A stretch of DNA of 60,399 nt from Cudoniella acicularis. Taxonomy: Eukaryota > Ascomycota > Leotiomycetes > Helotiales > Helotiaceae. Under the pieces are notes generated by a model. That model was not told the DNA's origin and did no database searches. It was given only the letters and a program-made list of their open reading frames with translations. Location of the stretch: assembly GCA_013054445.1 (NCBI GenBank), contig JAAMPI010000140.1, positions 1 to 60,399 of the forward strand, given 5' to 3'. Shown piece after piece: positions 34,505 to 45,575 of the stretch. Position 1 is the first letter of the stretch. Every line of letters begins with the position of its first letter. A program made the position numbers and the translations under genes.

Positions 34505-37500
34505 GATGAATGAGTGCAGAAGGCAGGTTGTAGAATGCGGCGTGCAGTTCGACACGAAGAAGCGGGAGTAGGTGCTGTGAAACGTCGAGAGTCGAAAGTC
34601 GAAAGTCGAAAGCCGAAAGTCGACAGTGGAAAGGGCAGGAACGAGCGTGGATGGAAGAGGAAAGAGCGGTTGACGTGGTGCGCCGAGAATTTGGTGTTGC
34701 GGTTTGGAAAAAGTTGAAGGAGGAAGGGAGGCTGAGAGAACTTATAACCAAGAGGAATCTCCCAGAGCCACTAAAAGTTCCCCCGTCCCGTTTGCCCCTC
34801 AGTTGGACGGTCCCGCTCGCTGCGCGTTGTTTGGACGGAGAGGGGTAAGGAGTACAAGGTGAGGTAGCTTGAATGGCAGCGAGCCTTGTGTCAAAGCAGA
34901 AGATCCCCCTTCTTGCTGGTGGCAATGATAGCTATTCTCTATTGGCGTCATTGCCCATGCACTCTAGTGCCCAATGCTACTTGAAGAAATCCCCATCTAG
35001 TAAAATCATTCATAAATTCTCTGGTAAAATAGCATCCAAATTGGGGGTTGCAATGCTCTCTTCCACCGCATTTTGCACAATATGCCTGATCTACGCGCAC
35101 TCGCCCTGAGCCCCGCACCGCATAGCTTCTATCTCACCTTCATTCTCAACTCTGTGCCGTTATCTTTTGAGCTAGTGGCATCGACGCGTTCAATGAAACG
35201 AAGCGGCATACAATGTTACAAAGATGAGGCTATACCTTTACAAAGACTTCATAGACCATATCCTAACAACCAACATTCAAGACCAACACCATTTCGAAGC
35301 TATCACTGATACGTTCGAATTGGTCTCCTAAACTTGAAAATCGGACTTCAAAGTGCTGTAATGCACCCTTAAAAGTGTTGGAACCTTCACTTTTTTTGGG
35401 CCGTCTTGAGCCGTTTTAGCCCCGCTCCAACAAGAGTGGTTTGTTTCGTGAATTCTGATGTACATAGCACGAGAGAGAACATCAACAAACTAAGCAAACT
35501 TTTGTCTAGACTGAAACTTTCTTTGTACACAGCAAGAATACCTCATCTGACATGACTGAATCCCCTTTTTATCGTGGTGCAGTAACATCTAAATGATTGC
35601 AGAGCCCCCAAACCCAAGCATCTTATACCTTCCCACCTTCCCAACTATGCCTGGGTAAGGCCCGCTGAGCGCGAAGTACCGCAGTCAACAAGGTCAAAAG
35701 CCAACAGCACCATGGTAAGCCTGGACCCAGCCCAATGTCTGCTTTGAATTTGCTTTACTGGCCATACTTTGCGTACTGTCCTTATACTGTTGGCATCATA
35801 CAAGAAACGTCCAAGTGGTTTATGAAGGGGTAATCGCCGACTTCGAGCTATCCCAGTCTATTGAACCAAGATCGCAGCTTCGAGCTCACTGTCATTCAAA
35901 TCATGGAGAAGCTATAGAAGTGTCATTTTGATGAAGCTACAAGGCTAGCAGTGCTTCATTTGCGCCTTGACTAGAACGAGTACATGGCATTGCTACTTGG
36001 AAGTGCCACCGACATATTGCAACATCTTGATTGCTTATTCATGGAACAGACAATTGTACTGAAGTATATATCTTTGATTATCTCGTTAACAAGTGTCAAC
36101 AGCAAGAGGATGGTTGTGGAAGCTATCATGTGGTTGAAGACTTCAATCCAACCAAGAACATGTGTGAGCAGGAGATCACGTGCCAAAGGTCACTTGACTT
36201 GTTGAATCCAGGCAACTCGGAATTCTCGGGCCTTGCCTAGCAAGAGCTGCCTGCCTTGAACTTGAGTCTCAGCTTCGCCCAGGTGACTTGGGAGAGATAT
36301 GCCGATAGGATATCTTAATCAAAGGGCTGGATATTGTTCTGGCCTGGTTTTGTGCTCAACGGCTTCGGACAGGCTGGACTCCTGGCTTCCACGACTTCGT
36401 GACAGCTCTGGAGTTCGGCGAAATCTTGAAACAGATACTCGAGGGCGACGAGGGCAGCGAGCGCAAGCAGAACAAAGGCGATAAATGATATGGAGAGCAA
36501 AGCGGAGGAATGATGTCAGATCGGAAGGAATAGATCGGAGTCCATCGTTCGGAGAGGAGTGAGGTGGCACTTGATAGCCGTCAGCGAAGATACTCCCAAT
36601 TGACTGATCGAAGATATCTCTCGGGATAGGGAGTGCCTTTCTTTTGTGCAAACCAGTCGTCGTGGTGCGAAGAGTGCGGCGTGGTTGGTTTTGTGCCGGT
36701 GTTGAGACTGTGTTTGTGCGGCGAAATTTGACTTGAGCGAGGTGCGGAGATCCTGGGTGGAAAGGATGCCCTAAATATCAAGCAGTGGTATGATTTGGTC
36801 GGTCGATCAGTGGTGAATGTCGAGTATTTTGAGTATTGTCCCGGCGACAATAGTATTGTCAACAATCGCAGACAGATCTATACTGCAGAGCCCCCACGTG
36901 GGGTGCGGGAATGTCAGAATGTCATCAGGACCTGGGTTGATGCTGGTTAGCTCTTGGAGAGTTTGATGATGGAAGAAAATGAGAGAAGAAAGATTAATCT
37001 GGAAGAAGAATGAAGTAAAGGGTTGCTTGAAAGGTTGAGGCCAAAGTGTGGCTTAGACAAAGAGAGGGCCCTGGCTCTCCCCCAACAGCCCCCACTCAGC
37101 CACTCATAATTTAGTAAATTAGCAACCTTGGACATTTCCCACCATACTCATCGGCTACTCTTGCTACTCGGCCCAAATTGACGGGTGAGCGACGATTGTG
37201 TTCCACTTGCCAAGTATACCTCTGTGCAGGAGTTCGAATACAGAAGATAACTAGCTGACCTCCTAGCTAAACCTAATTAAATTCTCCCACATTTATCAAC
37301 CAAATTACGGAGAGAAAGGAGAACACAAAACTTGGGGTGGGGAGGGTTGATTGAGGAGCTTCTGGGCCAGTGATGATTCCGTCGAGTACCTCCGACTGCT
37401 GACTCTATGCTGGTAGGCTGCGAATAAGAGCCACACGTCGATTTGCAGACGCAAGTGTATTTCTGCTCGGAAGACAAGATTTTCAGAACAGGCCGTATTT

Positions 37501-37806
37501 CTTATCCCATGGGAGGCAAATCTAGAGGAATTTAGCAGAAGAATCGAAGGTGTCTTCGTGTCTTGAGATTCCTAGATAAATGAGGGAGCCAGAGTTGTTC
37601 CTTCCTCCATCCCCCCCTTTTAAGTCCCTTTGGCCGGTAAACATCGAGTAATTACGATCGCAATTCAGAACACCACCCATAGGCCCGATACATTGCAATA
37701 CTAGGTGCGCAACCTTTGCAGGTATATATAGATATATTATGAGAAGCTACGACAGAAAAACAAAACTCAAAACTAATTCCTTTCCTCTAGACTTAACCTC
37801 GCCATC
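34505..37806. other. Intergenic region, no convincing gene
   Basis: About 3.3 kb. 34505-34860 is GA-rich and is probably the RNA-binding gene promoter and 5' UTR; it contains GTCGAAAG-type short tandem units near 34583-34625. A set of overlapping minus-strand frames at 36315-36865, one with a hydrophobic segment (ISFIAFVLLALAALVALEYL), could be a small membrane-protein gene, but I could not build a model. Confidence 0.4.
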
Positions 37807-38267
37807 ATGGAGCCTCAGGTGAGTGGTTGAGGTGAGCGCACGGGAGATGGTCCTGCACATTTTAACTTTAGTTCCTCGCCCTTACGAGCCTGAGGTCAGA
37901 AGTCTGGTTCTTACAGGGTATTTTTAAGCGATTTTCAGGCTTCGCGACCCTACCTTCAGGCTTCTAAAAACTAGACTTGTCGCGATCACTTTAAAGTTAT
38001 AAAATAACTAAGAATAATTACAGTTTATGATATAAATAATCACGAGTTTTAGAAAAAGATACTATTTATTAACTACCTTTTCAAAGTTTACGATTTTTGA
38101 TTTTTGATTTACTTGTAAAATTCCCTATAAGAACCAGACTTCTGACCTCAAGCTCGTTAACCATGCAAGATGTAGGAAAGAGATCGCAAGCCGAAGAATT
38201 AAAAGAGGCAGAAGATGAGATTATGGATTTAGGATTACGGGAGTATTGTTCTGTGATGAGTTTTTAG
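37807..38267 (+). pseudogene. Possible tiny gene split by a MITE
   Basis: An ATG-GAG-CCT-CAG followed by a perfect GTGAGT donor lies at 37807, behind a TATA-like stretch (GGTATATATAG near 37721) and CT-rich leader. After the MITE, a 34-codon frame from 38163 to 38267 reads with typical coding composition (KRSQAEELKEAEDEIMDLG). The two could be exons of one small gene whose intron received the element, but I could not find a clean in-phase junction. Speculative. Confidence 0.25.
37883..38159. mobile_element. MITE-like element with about 40-bp terminal inverted repeats
   Basis: The left end (ACGAGCCTGAGGTCAGAAG from 37884) is repeated as reverse complement at the right end (about 38118-38158), about 40 bp per arm with a few transitions. 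The 190-bp interior is AT-rich and has no frame. Size and structure fit a non-autonomous DNA element. A target duplication is not certain; TA flanks the left end. Confidence 0.7.
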
Positions 38268-38828
38268 TCGATTAAACTTTGCCATAATAATTTAATGATC
38301 GCCTTCGATCGCATTGTCACGGAAGCCGATTGTGGCAGCTGTTTTTATAAGCCGATTTTGTCAGTTCTCCAACTTTAATGTGGATTGGTTGGTGAGGCAG
38401 GAAAGCTTGCGCACTCGATCGCGCGCTAGCACTGTACGTTAGGGGGTTAGTCTACGTCGCATTCTCGGCGCAATCGTACAGGAATTGCAATCGAATATGA
38501 TCCTAAGGAGAAGCTACCAAGTCTTACAGCATTCGCTATGTGGCAAGACGTCGAGGTGATGGTCGACCGAAGTTCCTCAAGGTCTTGTGCCCCCGCCCTC
38601 TAATACTTAAATCACGTGACTTTGCCTTTTCAGGTTAGCCGATACTCGGACCGTACCCCACTCCCAAATGCTGCTGGTTATTATATCGCCAAGCCATACA
38701 GCCACCTCAAACCGTGCTGATTATTACAAGCCGTTTCTCGTCAATTACATATTCCGTGTCCCTATATATCTAGAAGCAACGGTCTTTAAGATTGAATCTT
38801 CAAAACTGTGTCTCGCCTAACCTCTGAA
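38268..38828. other. Intergenic promoter region
   Basis: No gene seen. Contains a CACGTGA motif near 38613 and the presumed promoter of the gene at 38829. Confidence 0.45.
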
Positions 38829-39800
38829 ATGGACAACCCCCCCTACGCACGACCGCCAACTCCACAAGCACTACTCCACCGCGCACCCGACAAACCAGAT
38901 ACCGCCGATACATCCCCTACCAAACCCAATAAATACATTATTCTCCTCCTCGCACCAACCTCCGTTGCCGGAAAGGTCCAAATAGCCACCTCAGTCTCAA
39001 AATCCCTTTCCTGTCCCTTATTCCAGGGCGACAGTTTACACGAGAGTGGTGCCAAAGCCGCAGCTGTGGGCGCGAGTCGAAGCGACGATGGTGGAAGGGG
39101 AAGATATCAGAGGATGTGGTTGAGTAAGATGACACGAACAGGTCTGCTCTTCCCAGAGGAATCGAGACCTGCGAACGAAGGATTCTCTGGTTTCGGCGGT
39201 GGATCGTCTTCGACATCGACAAGCCGGAGGGGATCAGGATCATCAATTTCAAGCACGACTTCTTTTGGCGGTGGTTCTACGGCTGGGTCCACAGCATCCT
39301 CTGCTGTTGATGTCGGGAACCAATTCATAACCTCCGGCGGTATATTCAGCACAAGTCAATATATCAACCAGCCCGTTTTCACAATCTCCGAGGAAGAAAG
39401 ACGCCGAAAATTGAATCCTGCTTTGATGGTCCTGACGCATCCGGAGCTGGAGGCGTGGCACAAAGACGCCATTCGTAAGGCTACAGGAGAATATGGTATC
39501 GGCATCATTTTTGTGCCTTTATTCAAGATTGATGCCGAGCACGACGACGAATTGGAGGAAAAGGGAAAGGATGAATTGCCAGTGCTTAAACCATTAGATC
39601 CGAGGATAGTAAGTGAATTCACGAGTTTCGATGCGCTTAGAGCTGCTGCAGGAGGTGTTGGTGGAAAGAAGTTGAAGTATGGGAAGGGCAAGGAAGGAAA
39701 TCTAGAGGAGGAGATGGTGTTGGAGGTTGATGTTGGAGGTAGTGTTGAGGAGATTATTAAGGAAGTTGTGAGGGGCGTTAGAGATGTGATGTTTGCTTGA
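38829..39800 (+). CDS. Hypothetical protein with degenerate P-loop/gluconokinase-like N-terminus, 323 aa
   Basis: A single exon that begins at the ATG at 38829; an in-frame GTG lies further up at 38808 but ATG is preferred. The N-terminal part, YIILLLAPTSVAGKVQIATS followed by CPLFQGDSLHESGAKAA and RYQRMWLSKMTRTGLLF, has the layout of the gluconate-kinase P-loop family (beta strand, loop, helix, then GD-x-LH). The loop lacks the normal GKS/GKT. A Ser/Gly-rich low-complexity stretch (about residues 115-160) is followed by a conserved-looking block (RKLNPALMVLTHPELEAWHK) and a charged end. Catalytic competence is doubtful. Cytosolic; function unknown. Confidence 0.75.
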   Translation: MDNPPYARPPTPQALLHRAPDKPDTADTSPTKPNKYIILLLAPTSVAGKVQIATSVSKSLSCPLFQGDSLHESGAKAAAVGASRSDDGGRGRYQRMWLSKMTRTGLLFPEESRPANEGFSGFGGGSSSTSTSRRGSGSSISSTTSFGGGSTAGSTASSAVDVGNQFITSGGIFSTSQYINQPVFTISEEERRRKLNPALMVLTHPELEAWHKDAIRKATGEYGIGIIFVPLFKIDAEHDDELEEKGKDELPVLKPLDPRIVSEFTSFDALRAAAGGVGGKKLKYGKGKEGNLEEEMVLEVDVGGSVEEIIKEVVRGVRDVMFA

Positions 39801-40439
39801 AAACGACGGAGGGATGGCCGTGCCCGCTAGCGTATACACCTCGTGCTCGGCGGCATCTCCGGCCATCTGTTGGAGTGGACATTGCGTCAGGACGTTGCAA
39901 TTACAACTTAACCTACTTCACAAGCGAGTCGGCCACTCAAATGAGTCGGCCACTTCTACTAAAATAGTCAACTTCTACTCTAAATAGCTCTGCCAAATCC
40001 CTCTGATTCTACTCGCTAAGAGGGTAGAGTTGTTCTAGCTGTTCAAGCACTTTAATCAGGTCAAATTACAAGTAAACAGAAGGCTTCGCAGACATACGAT
40101 ATACCCTAGAGTACCCTACAAGACTATAAACACAGATGTGTCAGGTGTTAAGATTCTATCCTAAACAGCTAAAAACTAACTCTTATAGAGGAGTCAGCTC
40201 TTATATACTAAATGTGACAGACTGGTAGCAAAGCAGATCTATTACTTAGAATACTAAGGTGAAGAGCTCAAACGAGGTCTCAAACGAGGTTATATATACG
40301 ATATGAGGTCACGTGATCGGCCCTGACCAGACCTCCGAACCAGATCTGTGACACTATTGACTCTAAAGAGGAGACTCCTTAATAGGCCGAAAACACTAAT
40401 TACAGCTAAGGGCATAAGGCAGTTCCAAAAAGCGTACCA
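39801..40439. other. Intergenic/repeat region
   Basis: No gene. It starts with tandem GTCGGCCACT-type units near 39928-39955, then AT-rich sequence with the LTR-like segment at 40213-40353. Confidence 0.4.
40213..40353. mobile_element. Solo-LTR-like segment
   Basis: Begins TGTGACAG and ends CTGTGACA, a perfect 8-bp inverted terminus with the TG...CA ends of LTRs; 141 bp long. It contains a GGTCACGTGA motif, like the LTR-like unit at 51885. The flanking 5-mers (CTAAA and CTATT) match only in three positions, so a target duplication is not shown. Confidence 0.4.
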
Positions 40440-41050
40440 AGTTTACCCTACCCTACAAAAAGTTGATCAACTCTTCTGTGCGAATCAAACACTCTAAACC
40501 GAAGCTGCTCTTGCAAACTACTATACAAATCGTCTCTATAAGGCTCTTTTATTAGAGAAGGAGAAACGTCAGTAGAGTGAGAAACTAGGCTTGAATGGGA
40601 AGGAGGTCTTAGGAGCACAATCTTTTAGGGTACAAGAGATTCAAGAAGCGAAGGCATTCCAAGCACAAAAAGAAGCTAATATTAAGGCCGAAAAGCAAGT
40701 AAAGTTAAACGCCAAGGAGGCCGCCGCTACTAAGAAGGCCTAGGATGAGGAGGACAAAAGGTTGAAGGCCCTTCAGGTGTAGTTAGACCGCCAGGTTACG
40801 AAGGAGGTGAAGGCAGTAGAGAAGGAGAAGGAAAAGGCTAAAAAGACAGCTGTAAAAGAGGCCAAAAAGGCAGCTACAAGCTTACCAAAGTTCCTTATTA
40901 TCATCTTGGAGGTCAAATCAGGGTTCCTAGCAACTTTAAGTCAAAAACACCTGAAGCCGACATTCCTGTGGCTCTAACGTTCAACATTCCGATCCGTACG
41001 ACCAGGACTGGTCACAATATTGTTCCACTACAACCCTTTGTTTATAAATA
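40440..41050 (+). pseudogene. RIP-mutated DNA-transposon remnant (pogo/Fot1-like transposase C-terminus)
   Basis: A frame rich in Lys, Glu, Ala and Gln (ALLLEKEKRQ, then GAQSFRVQEIQEAKAFQAQK, and KEVKAVEKEKEKAKKTAVKE) runs for about 500 bp and is interrupted by TAG codons exactly where CAG would fit a coiled coil. Such Lys/Glu-rich tails are typical of the C-terminal part of fungal pogo/Fot1 transposases. The DDE core is not seen. Assignment to pogo is inference. Confidence 0.5.
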
Positions 41051-41519
41051 ATCTCCTTTCGGTAGTCGAATCTATACACTTATATGCACCATAATTATTA
41101 ATCTTAATTGATTTGGATTGGTGGTTGATTAATAATAATGTATTTAAGTTGGTGTTGCGACTTCGTAAAATGTGGGAATTGAGAGTGGATCTCGGTTATA
41201 AGATTGTCATTGGCCACGAAATCCCATGCGCCGGCTAGCGCACCCAATCAAATTTCTAGCGCAATGCGGACCTGGCGATTCAGGTGATTGCCCGTAAAAG
41301 TTGGGCTGATGTTACATGTAAGTTGGTGACACGAAAATAACACACAGCCTGAAGGCACCATCTGAGTGCAGAAGAATCCTTGATTCACACACAGACAATC
41401 TTCGAGGGTCTCTGCATCGTCTCGCTGTTCCGTCATGCCCTTCTGTGTCGACAACTTCAAGCAAATTACAATTTTAAACTCCCTGTTTCGTGCCTCGCAA
41501 ACACCAGCCTCAAAGCAAG
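41051..41519. other. Intergenic promoter region
   Basis: AT-rich up to about 41170, then normal composition. No gene. Should hold the promoter of the TLDc gene. Confidence 0.4.
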
Positions 41520-43406
41520 ATGGGTTCAATCGTATCTAAAGAAAGCAGGACCCGGTTCATGACGCCAGTCGAAACAAAAGGTTCGCTCCAGGTGTTCGCT
41601 TTGGCTTCTTACTAACTCCTCAAAAGAGCAGCTACAGGCGAAATTTGCTCACCTACTAGTCCGAGAATATAGAGACTGGAGTGAAAAGCAAAGGATCATC
41701 ACAGTTGGTTTTGATGAGTTATTTGCAACTTTTGCTGAGAATCGTGAACCCACAAACGGTATAGGTCCCCACTCCAATTGCCTGTTGAGCCGAGAAAAAA
41801 TCAACTCACAACCTCAACAGGCTGGTCCTTATCCTCTTTCGAAGCGTTCTTTGCCCATTTGCTCCCGGCCGACAAAAGATATATTATCAAAGATGCCTCT
41901 CCAATTTTGTATCGTATGGTTCATCGTCTGGGCTCTTACCCATACCAGCTGTTTCCAACAGGCCCGCTGCCCGCAGCTTTCACTACTACAGCAAAGTCCT
42001 CCGAGAAGTCAGGGCAAGCTTTATCGCCTGCAGTGGTTACCAAAATCATTCTTCGCAATGCAGTTCTAATCATTATGCTACCGCTATTTTCAAAGGATTC
42101 AGCTCTGAAAAGGCAACGGGTGCTGTTCCAAAGCATGGCATGGCGAGATTCTTCGTTGCCTTCTGTTAGTAGTCGTAATGACGACGAGGATGAGGATCTT
42201 ATTCACACTCTTTTCATGCTTAGTAACGATAATTTCCGTCGATATCATTGGAATGAGGCATTTGTTACTTCTGGACCGCCTCTTCCACCTGCTTCCACTT
42301 TCCCCTCCTCGTTTTCCACCGACACCAGAGGAGTCATACCCCGAGGAGAACTTGGACCATTACTACGACTACTCCTAATCTATCAGCAGACTTTTATAGA
42401 TATCGAGGAGGTTCTGGGCGAACACGAAGCGGGCTTTGATTTAATAACAGGTTGTGTGCTAAACTCCTTTTTCGATTATGAGTGTAGTCAGCAACAAAGC
42501 ACCGATGTTTCGTGGGGACTATTCTATAGTACTCTTATTGTACATCTCGTAAGGCTCCAGATATTTCGTTAGAATCCCGCCTAGTCATTTCTATGCTAAT
42601 GAAATCTTAAGCCAAATCTCTTCGATAGCCTAGAGCATTTATTCGAAATTTTTCTCCGGGATCACAGTCTGCCACAGCCTGCCCCCAAAACGAATGTATT
42701 CAGACAGTTTCTGGCAAGGACCTCAGAAATGATACAACCTCAAGACGTCCCATTCTTTCCGAAGCCTGCATCATTCGAATTGTCAGAAGACTCGGTGTCC
42801 TCCATGGTGGAGAAAAAGCCAGTTCCACCGGTGTTTTTGACTTATTCAATAATTTGTCAGCTTTCTTCGTTCTTTCCACAGTATTTAAAAATTCGGCTAT
42901 GCAATGCGACTCCCCTCGGCCCCTCTATCTTCAAAGAATGTGTTATCAACCGCTCCTATGCCGGAATCCTGTTAATACACGGCTCTCTTATTCGGAACTT
43001 GCCATTAGGGTCCACGGCTCGAGTTACTTTCGGAATTCTGTTTACCGCTTCTGACACGAAAATATATGCACCAAATATTTACCAATACAACCGAACCTAC
43101 ATCTTCCAACTTGAACCGGTACACCGTATCCACTTTGACACCCCCCTGGCCCCCGAAAGCGAGCCCATCGACACAAACTTTTATTGCCAGAACGGCAAAA
43201 TAGCCATCAAGGCTTGTTTGACTACCGAAAAGTCCGAATCAGTTACACTTGAGGTGAATGGAACTACGCAAATAGGGACATTTACAAGAACGAACTTGGT
43301 TCAAGTTGGGGATACTATAAATCCAGGCACACAATTTTTGAAATCGGCTGAGGTTTATGAGAAGTTTAGAGTTGAAAGTTTCAAGCTTCTAGGCCTCGAT
43401 AGATAG
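41520..43406 (+). CDS. TLDc-domain protein, RTC5-like, predicted N-myristoylated, 571 aa
   Basis: Four exons in phase: 41520-41580, 41627-41758, 41821-42548 and 42612-43406; 571 codons plus stop. The protein starts MGSIVSKES, a consensus for N-myristoylation (Gly2, Ser6), as in yeast Rtc5. The N-terminal half is helical (QLQAKFAHLLVREYRDW, FEAFFAHLLPADKRYI). The C-terminal half shows the TLDc order: a YAGILLIHGSL strand, then VTFGILFTASDTKIY, YIFQLEPVHRIHF, NFYCQNGKIAIKAC and TLEVNGTTQIGTFT. Rtc5 and other TLDc proteins bind the V-ATPase and regulate its assembly at the vacuole or endolysosome, so a similar place is likely. Several TLDc positions are divergent (Glu-rich loop shortened), so orthology to RTC5 is probable, not certain. 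Confidence 0.75.
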
Positions 43407-43900
43407 CGGGTACCATTTAATAGCATGCCACTCTAGCTTAAAGCAAATATTTCTCATTTATTCGTACTTCAATTCATGCCTTTCAAATGCTTTTATCTTC
43501 CTATTATTTATTCGGATCAATTTATCCCTATACAGTCCACTATTTAACGGAAAAGCAGTACTATAACTAGGGTTTCATATAATGTTACTCAATTGTTAGG
43601 CATTTTATTATTCTTGTATATAAAAACTTAATGGGGAAATTTCTTATTAATTTTCACAGAGATATAAAGCCATATTATTAAACGACCTGATAAGATTGCA
43701 ATTCGAGCCAATGAATACGGTACGCACTAGAATATCCCCAGAATAACAGTCTATTATCCAACCTTATGCCCCCGATAATACGACAATAATTTATTTCAAA
43801 AAGAAAAAACAGTAAAAACACAGGGAACACTTTCATCAAATAGTAAGCTACTTGTATTCCAAGCCCTCAATGCGTTGACATCAATAAACACCCCTGCTAC
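43407..43900. other. AT-rich spacer between converging genes
   Basis: No gene seen; AT-rich. Presumably both 3' UTRs. Confidence 0.45.
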
Positions 43901-44516
43901 CTAAGCTCTAATAGTCATTTGGTTAACCATCCACTGCGCGAATGTGTTGCAGTTATTAGAGCTTGGATTGTACGTTGGGTGGTCATGCTGCCACTGATCG
44001 CCTATATATCATAGTGAGCAAAGCTCAATAGGTTTTTGGAGCTTATAACTCACATTTATCAACACGTTGCTGATGTGTCGTATCCGTTGTGCCTTTGTAC
44101 TCGAACTGGGTCGGATAAGGACGTTGTCTGAATTGCCATATGGTAGTGCCATCGCTTTCAACCTTGGGGCCAACAGAGACAGGGTTTCCAAGAAACAGGC
44201 CCGTGAATTTAGGGCCTTGATTGGGAACACTCAAATGATACCTGACTCCTTGGAAATTTGTAAGGTCGTTATTGCCGTTATCCTGGATAGTTCCAACTAT
44301 CACGGAGACGTGCTTGAATCCAGCCATACATTGTATTGGATCAGCTGAGGAAGTCTGGGTATACATCATAAAAATGTATTGGTGCCCGGGTACCATATCT
44401 ACGTCATGTAGCTGACGAATACTTGGATTGAGAGCATCAAACTCAGCGTTTGAAAGGCAAGCTTTGATCTGTAATAAGATAGAAAAGAGAATAGAAAATA
44501 TATTGTAGAGCTTCAT
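43901..44516 (-). CDS. Small secreted protein, 187 aa
   Basis: Two exons leftward, 44516-44054 and 44001-43901, in phase; 187 codons plus stop. A clear signal peptide opens it (MKLYNIFSILFSILLQIKACLS). The mature part is beta-rich with MVPGHQYIFMMYTQ, HVSVIVGTIQDNG and GTTIWQFRQRPYP, and the end, made by the second exon, has DQWQHDHPTYN and SSNNCNTFAQWM. A His-containing stretch and a late NNCNTFA are reminiscent of the N-C-x-x-F/H-F-x sequence of papain-like (LRAT/PPPDE-type) folds, but the order needed for a catalytic pair is not proven. Family not recognised. Might be an effector-like secreted protein. Confidence 0.75.
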
Positions 44517-45337
44517 GATGAGGATGGTAAGTTTCTTGAGAAGATAGGCAGATAAACTTTAATTGATTGAGTTCTAGATGTGATGTCTTGCTCTTTCAAA
44601 TCGTCGACATTCCAGTACAATATATACATCTCTTCGTTCTCTTGCTGTACTAGTACTCGTATAACAAGAAAACACAGTATCACAATCCTACCTCCCTCTC
44701 CCCGTGAGTATTTTGACATAACTCTTGCTAAGCATATGTACCAAGCCACCCAAAATGGCCTGGGAAGAGAATGGGTGTTGAACCCCTTGTCGCTTATTTT
44801 TGTACTCATGAGATAGAAACGAGATATGTTAGTCTGCGCTGTACGTATTATCGGCTGACATTCCTTCCACCAACATGACTTCTAAAAAACTAACAGACAA
44901 AGGGGGTGAAATGGATTGGCAAGCGAGTTATAATAAAGGAGTCTGCGGCGGGATGTCGAATATTACACTGAGTTGAGCTGCCTAACTACATTCTTATAAC
45001 ATGAAAATAATCTTATAAAATGGTCGAAAATGTCAGATCAATCAATATCTTCTTGTTTACGTGGAAATTCTTCGTGAATAAGAGGCAACAGTCAAAAATC
45101 TATTTTAGTTATCAATGGCGAATAATTAAGCTGTCTTGTTAGCGACTAATAGAATCGGTATTCAATATTTGACAGCCCTTTAATGATTCAAGTGGTTTAC
45201 GCTGGCAATCATTTCATTAGCACTTAACGAGGTCTGCTTGGCCTCTTTGAATTCCAACTCTTCATCAATTTGATACAGACCGCGGTAACGTCGTTGGAGT
45301 CTATTAGCTAGATCTCTGTTTCACTCCAAGTCACATT

Positions 45338-45575
45338 GTTTGTATTGTTGGATAAGGTTATATCGTGCACCATGTAACCAACTTCCCACCAACGGTGCGA
45401 GATATCTAACAATCCTTCTCGGCTGTTAATAGAGGGCTTTCGGTTATGTTTCCAGTGTTTGTATTGTTAGATAAGGCTGTGTCGTGTACCATGTGACCAA
45501 CTTCCCAGTAATGTTGCAAGATATCCAACAATCCTTCTCGGCTGTTGGGAAAGGACTTTTGGTTACGTTTCTAGA
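45338..45575. repeat. Tandem duplication, 119-bp period, two copies
   Basis: Copy 1 is 45338-45456, copy 2 is 45457 to about 45575. Both begin GTTTGTATTGTT and share CAACAATCCTTCTCGGCTGTT-type sequence (at most 20 bases quoted here as AACAATCCTTCTCGGCTGTT). Most differences are C/T or A/G transitions, as RIP would give. Confidence 0.75.

Noticed and set aside
33965..34700. Several open frames on both strands over the first intron and promoter of the RNA-binding gene
   Set aside because: Purine/pyrimidine-rich sequence lacks stops by composition; no start, splice or family support.
36315..36865. Overlapping minus-strand frames, one with a membrane-like segment
   Set aside because: Three frames are open over the same bases and none can be joined in phase to a start codon; left as a note in the spacer entry.
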